Shown piece after piece: positions 48,091-59,679 of a DNA stretch of 64,000 nt. This DNA is from CAWFFV01 sp963814985 (GTDB taxonomy: Bacteria > Chloroflexota > Ktedonobacteria > Ktedonobacterales > Ktedonobacteraceae), in the NCBI GenBank assembly GCA_963814985.1, contig CAWFFV010000082.1, positions 1 through 64,000 of the forward strand, written 5' to 3'. Under the pieces are notes generated by a model. It was not told where the DNA came from. It was given only the letters and a program-made list of their open reading frames with translations, and did no database searches. The translations under genes were made by a program, and so were the position numbers. How positions within the stretch are numbered: position 1 is the first letter of the stretch; the number at the start of each line of letters is the position of its first letter.

Positions 48091-48762
48091 ATGGGTAGCA
48101 ATCAGATCTTGCATGTAAATATACCCACTCCACAAGGGCATCTGGAGGGGATTCTTAAGCCTGAAGCAGAGGGGTCACAGCCTCCTCGCTATACCGGGCT
48201 TGTCTGCCATCCACATCCCTTGTATGGTGGTACGATGCATAATAAAGTCGTCTTCAAGGTTACTCAGACCTTACAGGCATTAGATATTCCTGTATTACGC
48301 TTTAACTTCCGGGGTGTAGGGCATAGTACAGGTACTTACGATGAAGGGCGCGGAGAAGTCGAGGATGTACGTTTTGCGCTGGAGTTTCTCAGTCGTCGCT
48401 ATCCAGGTATCCCTGTGATTCTCGCTGGTTTCTCCTTTGGGGCCTATGTGGGGCTACGCGCTGCCAGTGCTGATGATCGTGTCCAGGCCATGATTGGTCT
48501 GGGCGTACCTGTTCGCTTGTTTGACGGAGATACGCTGAGAGGTTGTCACAAACCTAAACTGATTGTTCATGGTACGCTGGATGAAATTGTCCCCTATGAT
48601 CAGGTTGCCCAATGGTTTGAGCAAGTGGCGGTTCCCAAAAGCATGATCGCCGTCCAGGGGGCGGATCACTTTTTCCAGGGACATCTCCACGAGGTACAGG
48701 CGATCGTCACGAAATTTGTACATATGCTTGGGCAAACACGCGCTCTCGAACACATCGGCTGA
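48091..48762 (+). CDS. Alpha/beta hydrolase (COG2945-like)
   Basis: About 223 residues with the compact alpha/beta hydrolase form. It has GLVCHPHPLYGGTMHNKVV near the start, LRFNFRGVGHSTG, the nucleophile Ser in AGFSFGAYVG, the Asp in HGTLDEIVP and the His in QGADHFFQG. Such proteins act on small esters or acyl groups, and the substrate is unknown. ATG 48091 fits the family start. The stop codon is the first part of a 48-bp-arm hairpin. The frame is intact. Confidence 0.85.
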   Translation: MGSNQILHVNIPTPQGHLEGILKPEAEGSQPPRYTGLVCHPHPLYGGTMHNKVVFKVTQTLQALDIPVLRFNFRGVGHSTGTYDEGRGEVEDVRFALEFLSRRYPGIPVILAGFSFGAYVGLRAASADDRVQAMIGLGVPVRLFDGDTLRGCHKPKLIVHGTLDEIVPYDQVAQWFEQVAVPKSMIAVQGADHFFQGHLHEVQAIVTKFVHMLGQTRALEHIG

Positions 48763-48859
48763 CAAATAGAAGAGAGTGTGTGGTTTTGTTGCCTGTGGAG
48801 GAGATTGCGTCGCAATCTCCTCCACAGGCAACAAAACCACACACTCTCTTCTATTTGTC
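48761..48859. repeat. Perfect 48-bp-arm hairpin at a stop codon
   Basis: Arms 48761-48808 and 48812-48859 are exact complements around GTC, with tip GATTGC-GTC-GCAATC. The left arm begins inside the TGA of the hydrolase gene. The tip matches those of the hairpins at 13143 and 20027, but the stem does not. Confidence 0.9.
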
Positions 48860-48941
48860 CTATGCCCTCTTGACTCTTTCATTGCTTCTGGTATACTTTG
48901 ATAGAAATTTTGTTCTAATTCATGGGAACGGAGAAGACGCA

Positions 48942-49741
48942 ATGGAGACGATGCGAGCAAGGAATCAACCCAGGCCGGTAGAGTATGATGTTGAGAATAA
49001 TGATGCTCTCTATACGGTACGTCTACCTAGTAGTGCGCGACGATATAGACCGTCCCAGCCAATACAACAAAATATAGCTAACGAGCCTGTGACGGAAAAA
49101 GGGACGTTGATACAGCGGCGACGCCCTAGCTCTGGCCCGAAAGAATACCAATGGGATCGTGTCAAATGCTGTTACGTCACTCAAGACAAGATCGCAACAG
49201 GTGCACCTTATTCCTGTGCTGCTGGGAATGGTGATGATGATCTTTCCTTGTGGTGATCCTGGGGGCGTTTGGCTCATGGTGGCGGGTGTATCAAGATGAT
49301 TTGCACTATGGTCGCCCTCGTACCTCACATATAGAGGCTGTCGTTGGTCATGGGGACAGTCCTGCTAACCCGACTCTTTTTATCTTTATCAATCTAAATC
49401 GACATGTAGAAATTATTGAAATTCCTGGCGGTGATGAAAGGCGTACGCGCTTATTCTCTGGTCCGATCTTGTTGGGCGATGGCATGGATTTGCAGCCTGT
49501 TACTGGAGAAATACGAGATGTAAATGGTGATGGTAAGCCTGACCTGATTGTGCATATTCAAGATCAGCAGATAATTTTTATCAACGATGGACAACGTTCC
49601 ACCCAAAGTGACAGTAATTTACCAGGAAATAATCGTAGGGGCGCGGTTTACAAGCCCGTGACGCGCAATCACAATGTGACGCGCAATCACAATGTGACGC
49701 GCAATCACAATGTGACGCGCAATCATGTGACGCGAATGTGA
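48942..49741 (+). CDS. Membrane-anchored protein with FG-GAP/VCBS-like motif (frameshifted)
   Basis: Joined length is about 266 residues. A basic cytosolic N-terminus of about 75 residues precedes one hydrophobic segment (VLLGMVMMIFLVVILGAFG). The outside part contains an FG-GAP/EF-hand-like calcium loop, DVNGDGKPDLIVHI. A frame change lies near 49170. The last 30 or so residues (VTRNHN repeats) are encoded by a mobile repeat, so the original stop has been lost. GGAG precedes ATG 48942. Function is unknown. Confidence 0.55.
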
Positions 49742-49843
49742 CGCGCAATCACAATGTGACGTGCAATCACAATGTGACATGCAATCATAATTTACGCTGT
49801 TGAGATGTATTTACAGGATCACGGGCTTGTAAACCGCGCCCTA
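49636..49843. repeat. Family D inverted-repeat element with 18-bp tandem repeats
   Basis: Terminal inverted repeats (GCGCGGTTTACAAGCCCGTG and complement, about 25 bp) lie at 49636-49661 and 49819-49843. Inside are about seven copies of an 18-bp unit GTGACGCGCAATCACAAT, some truncated or mutated. The right end abuts the stop codon of the DUF4157 gene. The same termini recur at 54347-54403. Confidence 0.8.
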
Positions 49844-52169
49844 CTACCGCTTATCGAGCTTTTTAAAGATTTGTACGATCTTCTCTGGTAGCGGCTTGCC
49901 ACTCATGACTGCCTCGTGCACTGCCTTCCAAAATGGTGTTGGCTGTTTATTTCTGTGCTCTACCAGAAGCCTTATATCCTTTAGACGCGGATCGAAAAAT
50001 GGTCGCCTTGGTTTTTCCTCAATCGAGAGGTGGTGATGGTCATTTAATTGTTGTGGGGTCGGTGCAATAAAATTTTGGGACCTTCTCGGCTGAGTGAGGT
50101 TGGGAATTTTAGTAAGCCCCTGTGAACCTATACGCTTTTGCAGGTTACTCTGTATTCCAGGTGTTTCCTCAGTATGATAAGGGAAAACCTGGAAGAGGGT
50201 ATCAAGCGGAGTTTTTATGTTGGGTGTTCTTGCGTCCCTCAGTTTCGTATCTACTTTTCCGCTATTTATTTCTGCGAAATGCTCAAAGAATTGTGTTGCG
50301 TTCTTGACGCCATTGGAAGGAAGGTGGGGAATGAGGGTCTGTTGTGATGCTACACCCAGGTTAAGAAAATTTCCGACCGGGATTGTATGGGATACGTGGA
50401 TATTATTCCAACTTTGCATATTTATGGCTATAGAACCCACCTTTGTCGGCTGAAAACCTTGAATATGTTCTGGCCATCCGCTTTGAGGTTCCCAGCGTAC
50501 GCTATATTCTGTGTTGTCGATTTTCACTTTTTGTTGGATTGCTTTGCCCAGTGAATCCATTCTCATCGTTTTTACGATGGCTGTTATCAATGACGCTGAA
50601 AGAAGGTTTTCTGGGAGTTGTGGTTCTGTTCTTACTTCAATCGCAGGGGCTGAAGGTTCACCATCAAAAGTGATATCGAGCACCTTTGCTTCAGGCCCCT
50701 GGCTCTGTATGTATGCGATGGTGACGGGCTGGTGCCAGTGTGCCGTAATCCATTGTATGTCCTCAGGGGTTGCTTTACCACGGGTAAAACCCAGTCCTGG
50801 TTCTATTTCCAGACCTATTCTTGATGCAGTTTCTTGTGGAAGGAGTTCGTTCTGAACGAATGCTGGATGGACAAGCGCCGGATTGATAGATAAATCTCCG
50901 ATGGGACGCACGATATTTTCTGCGATATCCTGAAAATTATATTCTCCAAGAGGGGGTAGAGGATCCAGGGCGCGATCTTGCAGTGGGATATCGTCCTCTT
51001 TGTCAGGAACAGGAGACGACTCATTTCTCTTGTCCAGCAACTGGAGAAATCTTAACTTCTCCTGCTCATCTAATCTGGAATCTCCTAATACTCCCTGAAT
51101 AGTCACTTTGGGTACGTATAGATGATAGAGATCAGCCAGGTTTATACAGTTTCGACCAGTTTCGCTCTCGGACCGCCTGAGAAACACTATTGAGCAAAGC
51201 CTGGACTTGTTGTTGGTTAACCTGTTCAGCCACAGCATGAATATCTTCTGGCGTAGAGAGAAAGGGACTTAGCTGTTGAAAAATGTTATCGGCAAGATCG
51301 CTTCTCATAAAGACCAATCCCTCACGATCAGAGCCTAAGGTATTCATGTTGGGGAACAGACTGATAGCATATTCAAGACCTGCTATTTTAGGAGGAAGCT
51401 GTCCAAGGTCTTTGCGCTGCACTATGGGAGTGGAGACAGAACTCTCAGGAGGAAGAGGCTCGCTCTGCCGCCCGGCAAAGCGATCCAGCAGTGCTTCTGC
51501 CGATCGTCCCGCCGTCACCTGATGTGCTACGAGATCGGCATGCTGCTCGTAGACATCTGCAACCCTCCCGATGCCACCTTCAAGCTGTACGCCACCGCGT
51601 TGTTGTATCACATGCGCCGCTTCGTGTGCAGCAGTCTGGAGATCTGGCCTCCCGGCAAATACGACATGGCTTCCTGTCGCATAAGCAGATGCGTGCATCG
51701 CCCTGGTGCTCGCGGTAGCCTCTGGTCCTAAATGTGCCTGAACCCGACTGATATCATGGCGACCGAATGATTGCTGGATTTGCCTGGCATAAGGAAGAGT
51801 GCTTAAAGGGGAATCTATACCCTCCCGAGCAGCCTGCTGGATTATCCCGGTGAATGGGTACACTGACGAAAGAGGTGCTGTTCTTACATCTGGTCGAGCC
51901 GCAAGCGCTTTCAAGCTCAATTTGTGTCCCAACGAGGAAGGCGACGCCGTCATGGCATCCGCTGGTCCCATTGATGCTGGATCAGGAAAGATGCGGATGT
52001 GCCGGAAATTATGGCCTGGATGAGGTCTGGCATCAGTTCTCTTTTGTGATGAAAAGGTCTTCATTGTCTGACCTGAGGATGCCTGTACACGTCTGTTCGG
52101 CACTGCAACCTGACCCACAGACGAGAGTGTGCTCTTGCTCTGGCGTTGCATAATTTTGAACATGCTCAT
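49844..52169 (-). CDS. DUF4157 (eCIS-core type) protein with long C-terminal domain (frameshifted)
   Basis: Joined length is about 775 residues. The N-terminus is disordered and carries NFRHIRIFPDPASMGP near residue 54. The DUF4157 domain follows, with a metallopeptidase-like HEAAH at about 182-186 (AAHEAAHVIQQRGG). The C-terminal 450 residues match nothing I know. A frame change lies near 51155. DUF4157 proteins are often linked to extracellular contractile injection systems as cargo or associated factors. No sheath, tube or baseplate gene lies in this window. A second DUF4157 gene lies just upstream. Confidence 0.75.
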
Positions 52170-52203
52170 CGCGATCTCCTCGAAAATGACACAGTGTACT
52201 ACT

Positions 52204-54145
52204 TTATTGCTTTACTTCTTCTCTCGATTTCTCGATCAATTTCTCGACTAATTTCAAATATTCCTCCAATTGGGGTATTAGAGGCAATGTGATTTCAACG
52301 GCGTTCTTAAGCATAATTTCTTGCAGTGCCGGCAGGTCCTTGGGATTGGCTTGCAAATTCTTTTGTGCTAAATTTTCTATGAGCTCTACTCTCTTTTTCA
52401 CAAACTCAGGTTCCACTGTCTCCTTTTGCTCAGTTTTCACTTCCTCCTTTTGTTCGGTTTTCACCTCCTCTTTTGGCTCAGTTTCCACCTCTTCCTTTTG
52501 CCTGGTTTCCATTTCTTTCGGGATGGTGGTCGCTTCAATTCCATGGATGTGTCGGATTGGTTCCCTTCGTCTCTGTGCCTCTAAGTGTTCAAAATCGATG
52601 ATGGCACCATACTCCAGCCATACACGTGCGATCGCAGGAACATTTTCTCCAAGATAAATTGCCCTGATTGCATCATTAAATAATGCTTCGATTTTCTTGT
52701 CTCGAAAATAATCCCTTACAGCTTCTAGCCAGAATCCCATGACATATGCAAAATCTACAAGCTGAAACCAGACCGGGCTTTTCTGATCTTGCTTCTTAAG
52801 TGCATCGTTTACTCGACTCAGCAGGTTATCAGGTATTTTGGGTGGGGCTTTTATCCTGGCGTCGGATACATCTTGTCCTTTACTGAAAGTGCGACCGGAG
52901 TTGACGTGCTGCAATATGTGTTCCCAACTCTGTGAACGAGCACCGTATACAAACTCAATTGATCTGGCGGTTTCTGTGTTTTCGTCTCCTCTGGTTCTTC
53001 AAGGAAATCATCAAGTTCATCGTCTTCATTTTTAGCGTCGCTCTGGAAGGGTTCCAGGTAGCGTTGCTTTTCTTGTTGCAACCCTCCTTTCTCCAACGTA
53101 TCCTTGCCCACATCAATCCTGTACTGATGTTCTCTTTGAGCAAATCTTCTGGAATATGACCATCGAACTCTTTAAAGTTGTAATTCAAACGAATTCTAGT
53201 ATCTGTCTCTCCGGGGACCTGTCTGATATAGATGCTGAAATCCTTCTGTTGATCAAGATGCTTGTATAAAGCATTCAACAGCCGTAACTCCTGGATCTGA
53301 GGGTTCTTTTCTATATTCTTTGCCAGGAAGATCTTACGCTGGATCGGTTTTTGAGCACCTGAGTTTTTACTCCTGGCTGAAGCTGATAATAATGGCATCA
53401 ACTGCTCTGTCACCGACCGTCCTCTCGTAACGGCCTGTCTGCCCATCACATCCGCTTCTTGCTCCAACTTATCATCATCATTAATTGCTATTCCCTTTGC
53501 TTGCATTGTTGGTTGTACTCTTCCCTGCTTCTGCTGAACCACGTGCCAGGCTTCATGAGCCAGATGTTGCTCTTGCCCCGGTCCCACATGGATCTCGGTG
53601 CCCTGTGTGTATGCCAGCGCCTGCACCCTGGAGGGTTGGGAAGAGTTATAGTGAACGTGTATATCATCTAAAGAGAACCCGGAGAGAGTTTCAACACGAG
53701 CTTTCAGGGGATCAGGCAATCCCGTCGTATTTTTCTTTGGGATAATGTTCTGTTCCTGGGTCTCATCCCTCTCTCGCCGTTGCATCACCTGGATTGCAAA
53801 GGGATGCAATGCTGATGGCACAGGTTGTACATCTGAGCGAGGTTTTGGTGGCTGCTGACCCACCAGAGCCGAGGTTCCACTCCTGGGAGGGGGAAGTGTT
53901 GCTGGATCAGGAAACAGAGGGATGTGAGCAAAATTCCCTTCCAGGCGTGCCCTCTTCTCCGTTTGTACTGACTCTGTTGCCAGGGAATCCATCTCTGCTT
54001 GAGGAACATCCTGTTTAGCAAGCGAGACAGGCTGGTGAAAAGGTGAGGGGATAGGAGCAAACGGACGAGCAGGGCGAGCAGAGGAGGAGGGTGAAGCAGT
54101 GGACGACCCAGGCTTCTGATGTTGAAACAAAGGGAGGTTTCCCAT
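52204..54145 (-). CDS. DUF4157 (eCIS-core type) protein with charged-repeat tail (frameshifted)
   Basis: Joined length is about 645 residues. A Pro/Ser-rich N-terminus has NFAHIPLFPDPATLPP near residue 71, matching its neighbour. The DUF4157 domain has HEAWH at 197-201 (LAHEAWHVVQQKQGRV) and the following DDDKLEQEADVMG. The C-terminal half is helical and contains repeated KTEQKEEV units around residues 540-570. Frame changes fall near 53115 and 52915. The gap to the next DUF4157 gene is 34 bases, so they may form an operon. The target is unknown. Confidence 0.75.
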
Positions 54146-54346
54146 ACTGGATCTCCTTTAACATGAGATAGTCGTGATGAGAAGATCTATCGGTTTCTCC
54201 CAGAAAAAACCTTCATGGGAAGAAGTGGGAAGAGTATGCTCATGCTCAACACGCTTTTGTGTTGAGTATACCATAGTGAGGAACAGTGTGCTCACTCACA
54301 GACAAAAAGAGGATATCCGTCAAGTTTTTGCAGAAAGGTGGAACAC

Positions 54347-54403
54347 GTAGGGGCACGTTTTACAAGCCCATACCTGGTACAGGCTTGTAAAACGTGCCCC
54401 TAC
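54347..54403. repeat. Family D minimal element
   Basis: GTAGGGGCACGTTTTACAAG and its complement are separated by about 14 bases. The termini match those of the 208-bp element at 49636-49843, without its tandem repeats. It lies between the DUF4157 gene and tRNA-Phe. Confidence 0.8.
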
Positions 54404-54426
54404 AAAGGTTTTACGGTACGTAGATA

Positions 54427-54499
<73 letters not shown>

Positions 54500-54746
54500 G
54501 TTTGTGTGCTTTACTATAACATGCCTTTCTGTGTACGTCAAGCCCTCCGTCAGGGCAAATCAGGACTTTTTTCACCCAACAGAATTATTATCCCTGTTTA
54601 GCCATTTTCTCCTAGATCTTATTGTGTTTCAGGGCGTTTCATTTAAAAGTGCGCTAATATGCCTGATAATACACATTTATTAAAATGTGTCAGACAGGCA
54701 GGCAATGGGCCTGTCTTGAAGTAGTAGAGAAGAGGCTAGCGTCTAT

Positions 54747-55448
54747 ATGCACAGTCAGCAACGAATTTGGCAGTATTTTCAGCAACACAGGGTTGCAAGT
54801 ATTATTACAGGACATCTCATCGTAGTAACCGCTTTAGGAGCAGTTTTCCTCGGTAGTATGTTTGGGGACACGCTCCTGGGGGCATTCGCACAATCTTCGT
54901 GCTCTAGTGGTGACCAGACTTATATTGTGGCCAGCGGTGACACTTTGGGAGTAATTGCCTCTCGCTACCACATGACATGGCAACGGATTACCTCTTACAA
55001 TAAGATTGCCAATCCCAACATGATCTATGTGGCTCAGCATATCTGTATCCCTGGGGCTGGCAACACTGCTGTCATAAGTGGGCCTCCAGCCATCAAGGGT
55101 CTGGGCAATTTCTTCCCCTACGGACAGTGCACCTGGTGGGCGAATCAGCGATATCATCAACTACATAACACGTACGTGCCATGGACAACCCGTGCCGATG
55201 CATGGCAGTGGTCTGCTCGCGCACATGACTTTCACTGGCAAGTTTCTACGCAACCTATAGCAGGAGCGATAGTAGATTTACAACCCTGGGTACAGGGTGC
55301 CTACGGACTGGGGCACGTGGCCTTTGTCGAGAAAGTTCTCAGTAATGGCCATGTCATAGCCAGCAATCTGAACTGGGGGGTGAACTCCCGGCAAGTGGTA
55401 AATGTGGAGTTTGCACCTGGTCCCGGCGTAACCTTTATCTACGCCTGA
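54747..55448 (+). CDS. Secreted LysM-CHAP peptidoglycan hydrolase
   Basis: The 233-residue protein has an N-terminal signal or anchor helix (about 15-48). A LysM wall-binding domain follows (YIVASGDTLGVIASRYHM, about 58-102), then a CHAP amidase/endopeptidase domain with Cys128 in YGQCTWWA and His190 in GLGHVAFVE. The combination points to cell-wall turnover outside the membrane. The ribosome site before ATG 54747 is weak. The frame is intact. Confidence 0.9.
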   Translation: MHSQQRIWQYFQQHRVASIITGHLIVVTALGAVFLGSMFGDTLLGAFAQSSCSSGDQTYIVASGDTLGVIASRYHMTWQRITSYNKIANPNMIYVAQHICIPGAGNTAVISGPPAIKGLGNFFPYGQCTWWANQRYHQLHNTYVPWTTRADAWQWSARAHDFHWQVSTQPIAGAIVDLQPWVQGAYGLGHVAFVEKVLSNGHVIASNLNWGVNSRQVVNVEFAPGPGVTFIYA

Positions 55449-55506
55449 AAGCCTATGGGTGGGGTGTGATATCGCCCTACTTTTGTCACTCATTTGTTGC
55501 TCTTTC

Positions 55507-57655
55507 TTACGCACTTGAGGGAAGAGGATTGATGGTCGTTGCGGCTGTTTCCTCTTCTTCCTCCATCTCGAAGAGCGGATGGGTAATAAACCAGGATTGG
55601 CAATCAAATGCTGGCTCTTCATTTGGAGGAGAGATCCGCTGGTAGGTTCCATCAGGATACAATGTATGAGCATTGACAGTATCGGCCAGGAGAGGTCCCA
55701 ATAGATGCTCACGGATTGCCTTGCGTAGTACAGGCAAGTCAATGGGGAAGAGGGTTTCGACACGATTGTTGAGGTTCCTCTGCATCATATCAGCACTTCC
55801 CAGGTAGATCTCCTCGTCGCCGTGATTGCCAAAGTAGTAGATGCGGCTATGCTCCAGAAAGCGTCCAACGATACTGCGTACGCGAATATTCTCGCTAATA
55901 CCAGCAATGCCAGGACGAAGACAACATATTCCACGAATGATCAGATCAATTCGTATGCCCGCCTGTGATGCCCGGTAGAGATGATGGATAATATCTGGAT
56001 CAGTGAGCGCATTGATCTTAAAAATCAAGCAGCCATCGCCATATTGTTTATGGAAGCGAATTTCTCGCTCGATCCGATCTATAATACCATGTCGCAAACC
56101 AACAGGGGCAACCAGCAATTTACGATAGTTATTTTGTCGAGAATAGCCCGTGAGCGCATTGAAGAGTTCCGTAGCATCGGCCCCAATGTCAGGCTGACAG
56201 GTGAACAAGCCCAGGTCTTCATAAATTCTGGCTGTTGTGGCATTATAATTCCCCGTGCTAAGATGAACATAGCGGCGCAACCCATGCTTCCTCCCGGCGT
56301 ACTACCAGGGCAATCTTGGCATGCGTCTTCAGCCCGATCAAACCATAGACCACATGGACCCCGGCACGATCCAATTCCCTGGCCCACCCAATGTTATTCT
56401 CTTCATCGAAACGCGCCTTCAGTTCAACCAGTACCGCTACCTGTTTGCCATTCTCGACGGCCTGTAACAGGCTGCTGACAACGGGTGAGTTTGTGCCAAC
56501 ACGGTAGAGGGTCTGTTTGATGGCCAGGACGTGCGGATCATCAGCGGCGGCACGAATGAAATCGACGACACTATTAAAGCTATCGTAGGGATGATGTACA
56601 AACAAATCATGTGTTTGGATAGCAGAAAAGAGATCCATTCCCCTGCGCAAAATGGAGGGTACACGAGGCGTGAAAGGCTGATCCTTCAATTCTGGGCGTT
56701 GCAGGTTATGTAACTCCATTACACTGTCTAGACTCAGAGGGCCATCAATAATAGTCAGATCGTCAGAAGTAATCTCCAGATTGTCGAGCAGAAGACTCCG
56801 AAGGCGTGGAGGCATCGAAGGATTCACCGCCAGATCTACAACCATGCCGAAACGGCGCTCACGTACCTCTTGCTCAATATATTCTAACAAGTCAGAAGCA
56901 TCATCTTCTTGCAATTCAATATCGGCATCCCGTAACACTCGGAATGGGTATGCTTCCCAGATATCATAACCGGGGAAGAGCAAGTGCAGGTTCGCGGCTA
57001 TCAATTGTTCCAGCCAGACAAATGCCACAGCCTGAGGTTCTTCCGATGAGATTGGAACTGGTACCAGACGGGGCAATTTCGGGGGAACTTTGACTCGTGC
57101 AAAGAGTGGTTCCTGTGAGGTGCTGGTAATGACTACGGCCAGATTGAGACTCCGGCTAGAGATATGCGGGAAAGGATGACCAGAATCAATCGCCAATGGT
57201 GTAAGGACCGGAAACACTTCATTTGCAAAGTACAGATGCATTGCAGCATATTGTTGCTCATCGAGTTGTTCATAATCTAGAATATAAATATGCTGTTGCG
57301 TGAGCTGAGGTAAAAGTTCATTGCGCCAATATTGACGTACTTCCTGAACAAGCGGAGCCAGACGTTGACGAACTGCCGCTAACTGTTGCTCTGCCGTACG
57401 TCCATCGGGGCTGCGGTGCGCCGTACGTGAGACGCTCTGATCTTTCAGGCCAGCCAGACGGATCATAATAAACTCATCCAGATTGGTCTCAAAGATAGAG
57501 ATAAATTTTATGCGCTCTAATAGCGGATGGCGACTATCCTGTGCTTCCTCGAAAACGCGGCGGTTAAACTCGATCCAACTCAACTCACGATTAATATAAA
57601 GGTCGGGCCGCTGCAAATATGAGGCCGAAGGCTCTGGTGGTGTTTTTTGATCCAT
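55507..57655 (-). CDS. ppk: Polyphosphate kinase 1 (frameshifted)
   Basis: PPK1 makes polyphosphate from ATP reversibly and is usually a membrane-associated tetramer. Joined length is about 715 residues. It starts at the N-domain (DLYINRELSWIEFNRRVFEEA). The catalytic His is in GLKTHAKIALVVRRE, and the C-terminal catalytic region has VHLSTGNYNATTARIYEDLGLFT and the RILEHSR-like RFLEHSRIYYF. The frame changes near 56265, just after the catalytic His, and homology is continuous across it. ATG 57655 is preferred, though the ribosome site is weak. Confidence 0.93.
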
Positions 57656-57784
57656 AGTTTGGATAATCCTAGTTTCTCGAATGCCCCTGTCAGTAACAGT
57701 ATTTTATCATTGATGCCAATACGTCGCAAAGCAGCTTTAAGCTGCTGGGGAGGTCAACACTCAGGAGTCACGGGCAATAAAAAT

Positions 57785-57808
57785 GGGGTATTCTTGCAAG
57801 AATACCCC
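57785..57808 (-). terminator. Rho-independent terminator after the S53 peptidase gene
   Basis: GGGGTATTCTTG and CAAGAATACCCC form a perfect 12-bp stem, followed on the minus strand by ATTTTTATT. It lies 70 bases after the peptidase stop. A smaller GCAGCTTTAAGCTGC palindrome is at 57731-57745. Confidence 0.85.
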
Positions 57809-57877
57809 GTCGTGACAATAAACTTTAAAACATTTGACCTTGCTATCTTCAAGATGTTAGAGGCCAATCGTGTCAGT

Positions 57878-59247
57878 TTAGCTTAACGACTTGATGAGTG
57901 CGGGTAAGAGACGATCCGCTTTGGGTGTACCCCAACCGGTAACGGCATCCCAGCCTTTGGCAGTAGTGAAGCCAGGGACACCTGACTCGAACATCACGTT
58001 GTCGCCTGAGGTAATATCATTGAAGACACCACTCTTCCCAATTTTGTAGAGTCCCGTGATTTAGGAAGCCCAGGTGATGTTTCGCTAACTGAACACCATC
58101 AGCTACAATCGCTGCAAACTCTGGTGAACTCACGCTCGTTCCGCCTACGATATACACGACTGGCTGTCCAGAGGTTGGGTCGGTGATGACAACAAGAACA
58201 CCACCAATAATGGAAGCATTGAGTGCAACATCAGGAACACCACGGCCTGGCAAACCACTGGCAAGCGCGCTACGGCCCAGTGCATGGGCTGCCACACCTG
58301 ACTGATAGCTCGGACGTTTGTAGAGCACACTGACACCACCACCAGAGGCAGCACCAAAGGATGCGGACTCATTCCAGGCTGTCTCGCCAATGTACTGGCC
58401 GGTACGTCGCATCAGCTGTCAGCGCAGTTCCACCTACAGCTGTCACCATCGGATCGCTGGCAGGAGAAGAGACTGCCTGAACAAGTGTTGTACCGTCGCA
58501 AGATAGTTGCCCGGAACCTGAGTCACCAGAAGAAGCCAGGACGGAGATCCCTTTCTTGGCAGCAGCCTCGAAGACCTTATGTTCTGTAGCCAGGAGAGCA
58601 GGATCAACACAGGATTCATTTTCGCCAAAGCTTTGTGAGATCACATCACCGATGTGATGATCGACAACATACTGTGTGGCATTCAGGATGTCAATATCAT
58701 TGTTTGTACTGGCAACAACCAGATTAATCGTAGCGCCAGGTGCCAGGACGTGTGCCCACTCTACATCCAATGAGCTTTCTAGTGCCCAACCTGGATCAGA
58801 ACCATTGATGCCGAAAGGGGCAATGACGTTGAATTTTGGATCTGACAGACCCCAGGTTGTATCAAAAGTTTTGAGGTCCTGCTGAATCGTTGGGCTACCG
58901 TATGCGTCAATGATGGTAATGGCGCTTCCCTTGCCTGTGATATGTTCATTGAGGAGTTTCTTTACGCCGTAGGCCTGACGAATCTGATCAGGGCCATAAC
59001 AGAGAATGGGGTTAGGGTTACTGTTGCTCTGGCAAGGGAATAAAACCTTACCATTCTTTGTAGCAAAGTTGCTAAGTTTGCCAAGTGCTTTACTGGTAGG
59101 TTTTACTATAACGTTGTGTCCTATAAAGGCGGACGCCGCCTTTGTGTGAGGGACAGCTAAAAACCACGAGCCAGCCATCAATCCCAGCATAACCAATGCT
59201 GTCAGGACAACTGTGATAAGTTTGACCTGTCTCTTACTTGCCTTCAT
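57878..59247 (-). CDS. S53 (sedolisin) serine-carboxyl peptidase (frameshifted)
   Basis: Joined length is about 455 residues. A signal peptide (VVLTALVMLGLMAGSWFLA) comes first. The catalytic Glu and Asp are in ALESSLDVEWAH, and the oxyanion Asp is probably in the ASSGDSGSG region. The catalytic Ser is in VGGTSVSSPEFAA. The C-terminal Ca site reads AKGWDAVTGWGTP. Only about 60 residues separate the signal from the catalytic domain, so the long activation pro-domain of most S53 enzymes is missing. Frame changes fall near 58385 and 58040. GGGAG precedes ATG 59247. Confidence 0.88.
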
Positions 59248-59679
59248 AAAAAAATCTCCCTAATTGAGTGTGGATAACAACGCACATGATTGAGATGTCG
59301 TCATAAACTAGGAACGTTGGACGGCTGATTTTTTATCCTCTTATGTACGTTAATAGGAAATTTAGCTTCTTGAACTCTTACTGAAGCTAGCAATACCAAC
59401 AATAGAGGCAATACGCATCCATACTTAAGAGTAAAGGAAATAGAGCAGAACTGGCAAGAATGATCGGTTAAGATTTGGTTAAAATTTGGTTGAGATAGAG
59501 TTGCGAAGTAGATATATTACTACCCACTTCTTTTCCATTATACAGAACCGTGTTTTCTCACTTGAGGAGTGAGGCCAGAGAATAGCCAGAATGTGCAAAC
59601 CAGAAAAAGTGTCTTGACAGTAAGCTTGTACGCTGATGTATCATCGTGAAGTGGAAGAGTATCATCCACAAGAAAATAC
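59248..59679. other. Intergenic region upstream of tRNA-Leu
   Basis: It holds the S53 promoter region and tRNA promoters, but no clear consensus, gene or member of the repeat families is seen. Confidence 0.4.

Noticed and set aside
49658..49795. CRISPR array
   Set aside because: The 18-bp units are directly adjacent without spacers, and no cas gene is present.
49844..54145. A complete contractile injection system locus
   Set aside because: Only DUF4157 proteins are present; no sheath, tube, baseplate or ATPase gene of such systems occurs in the window.
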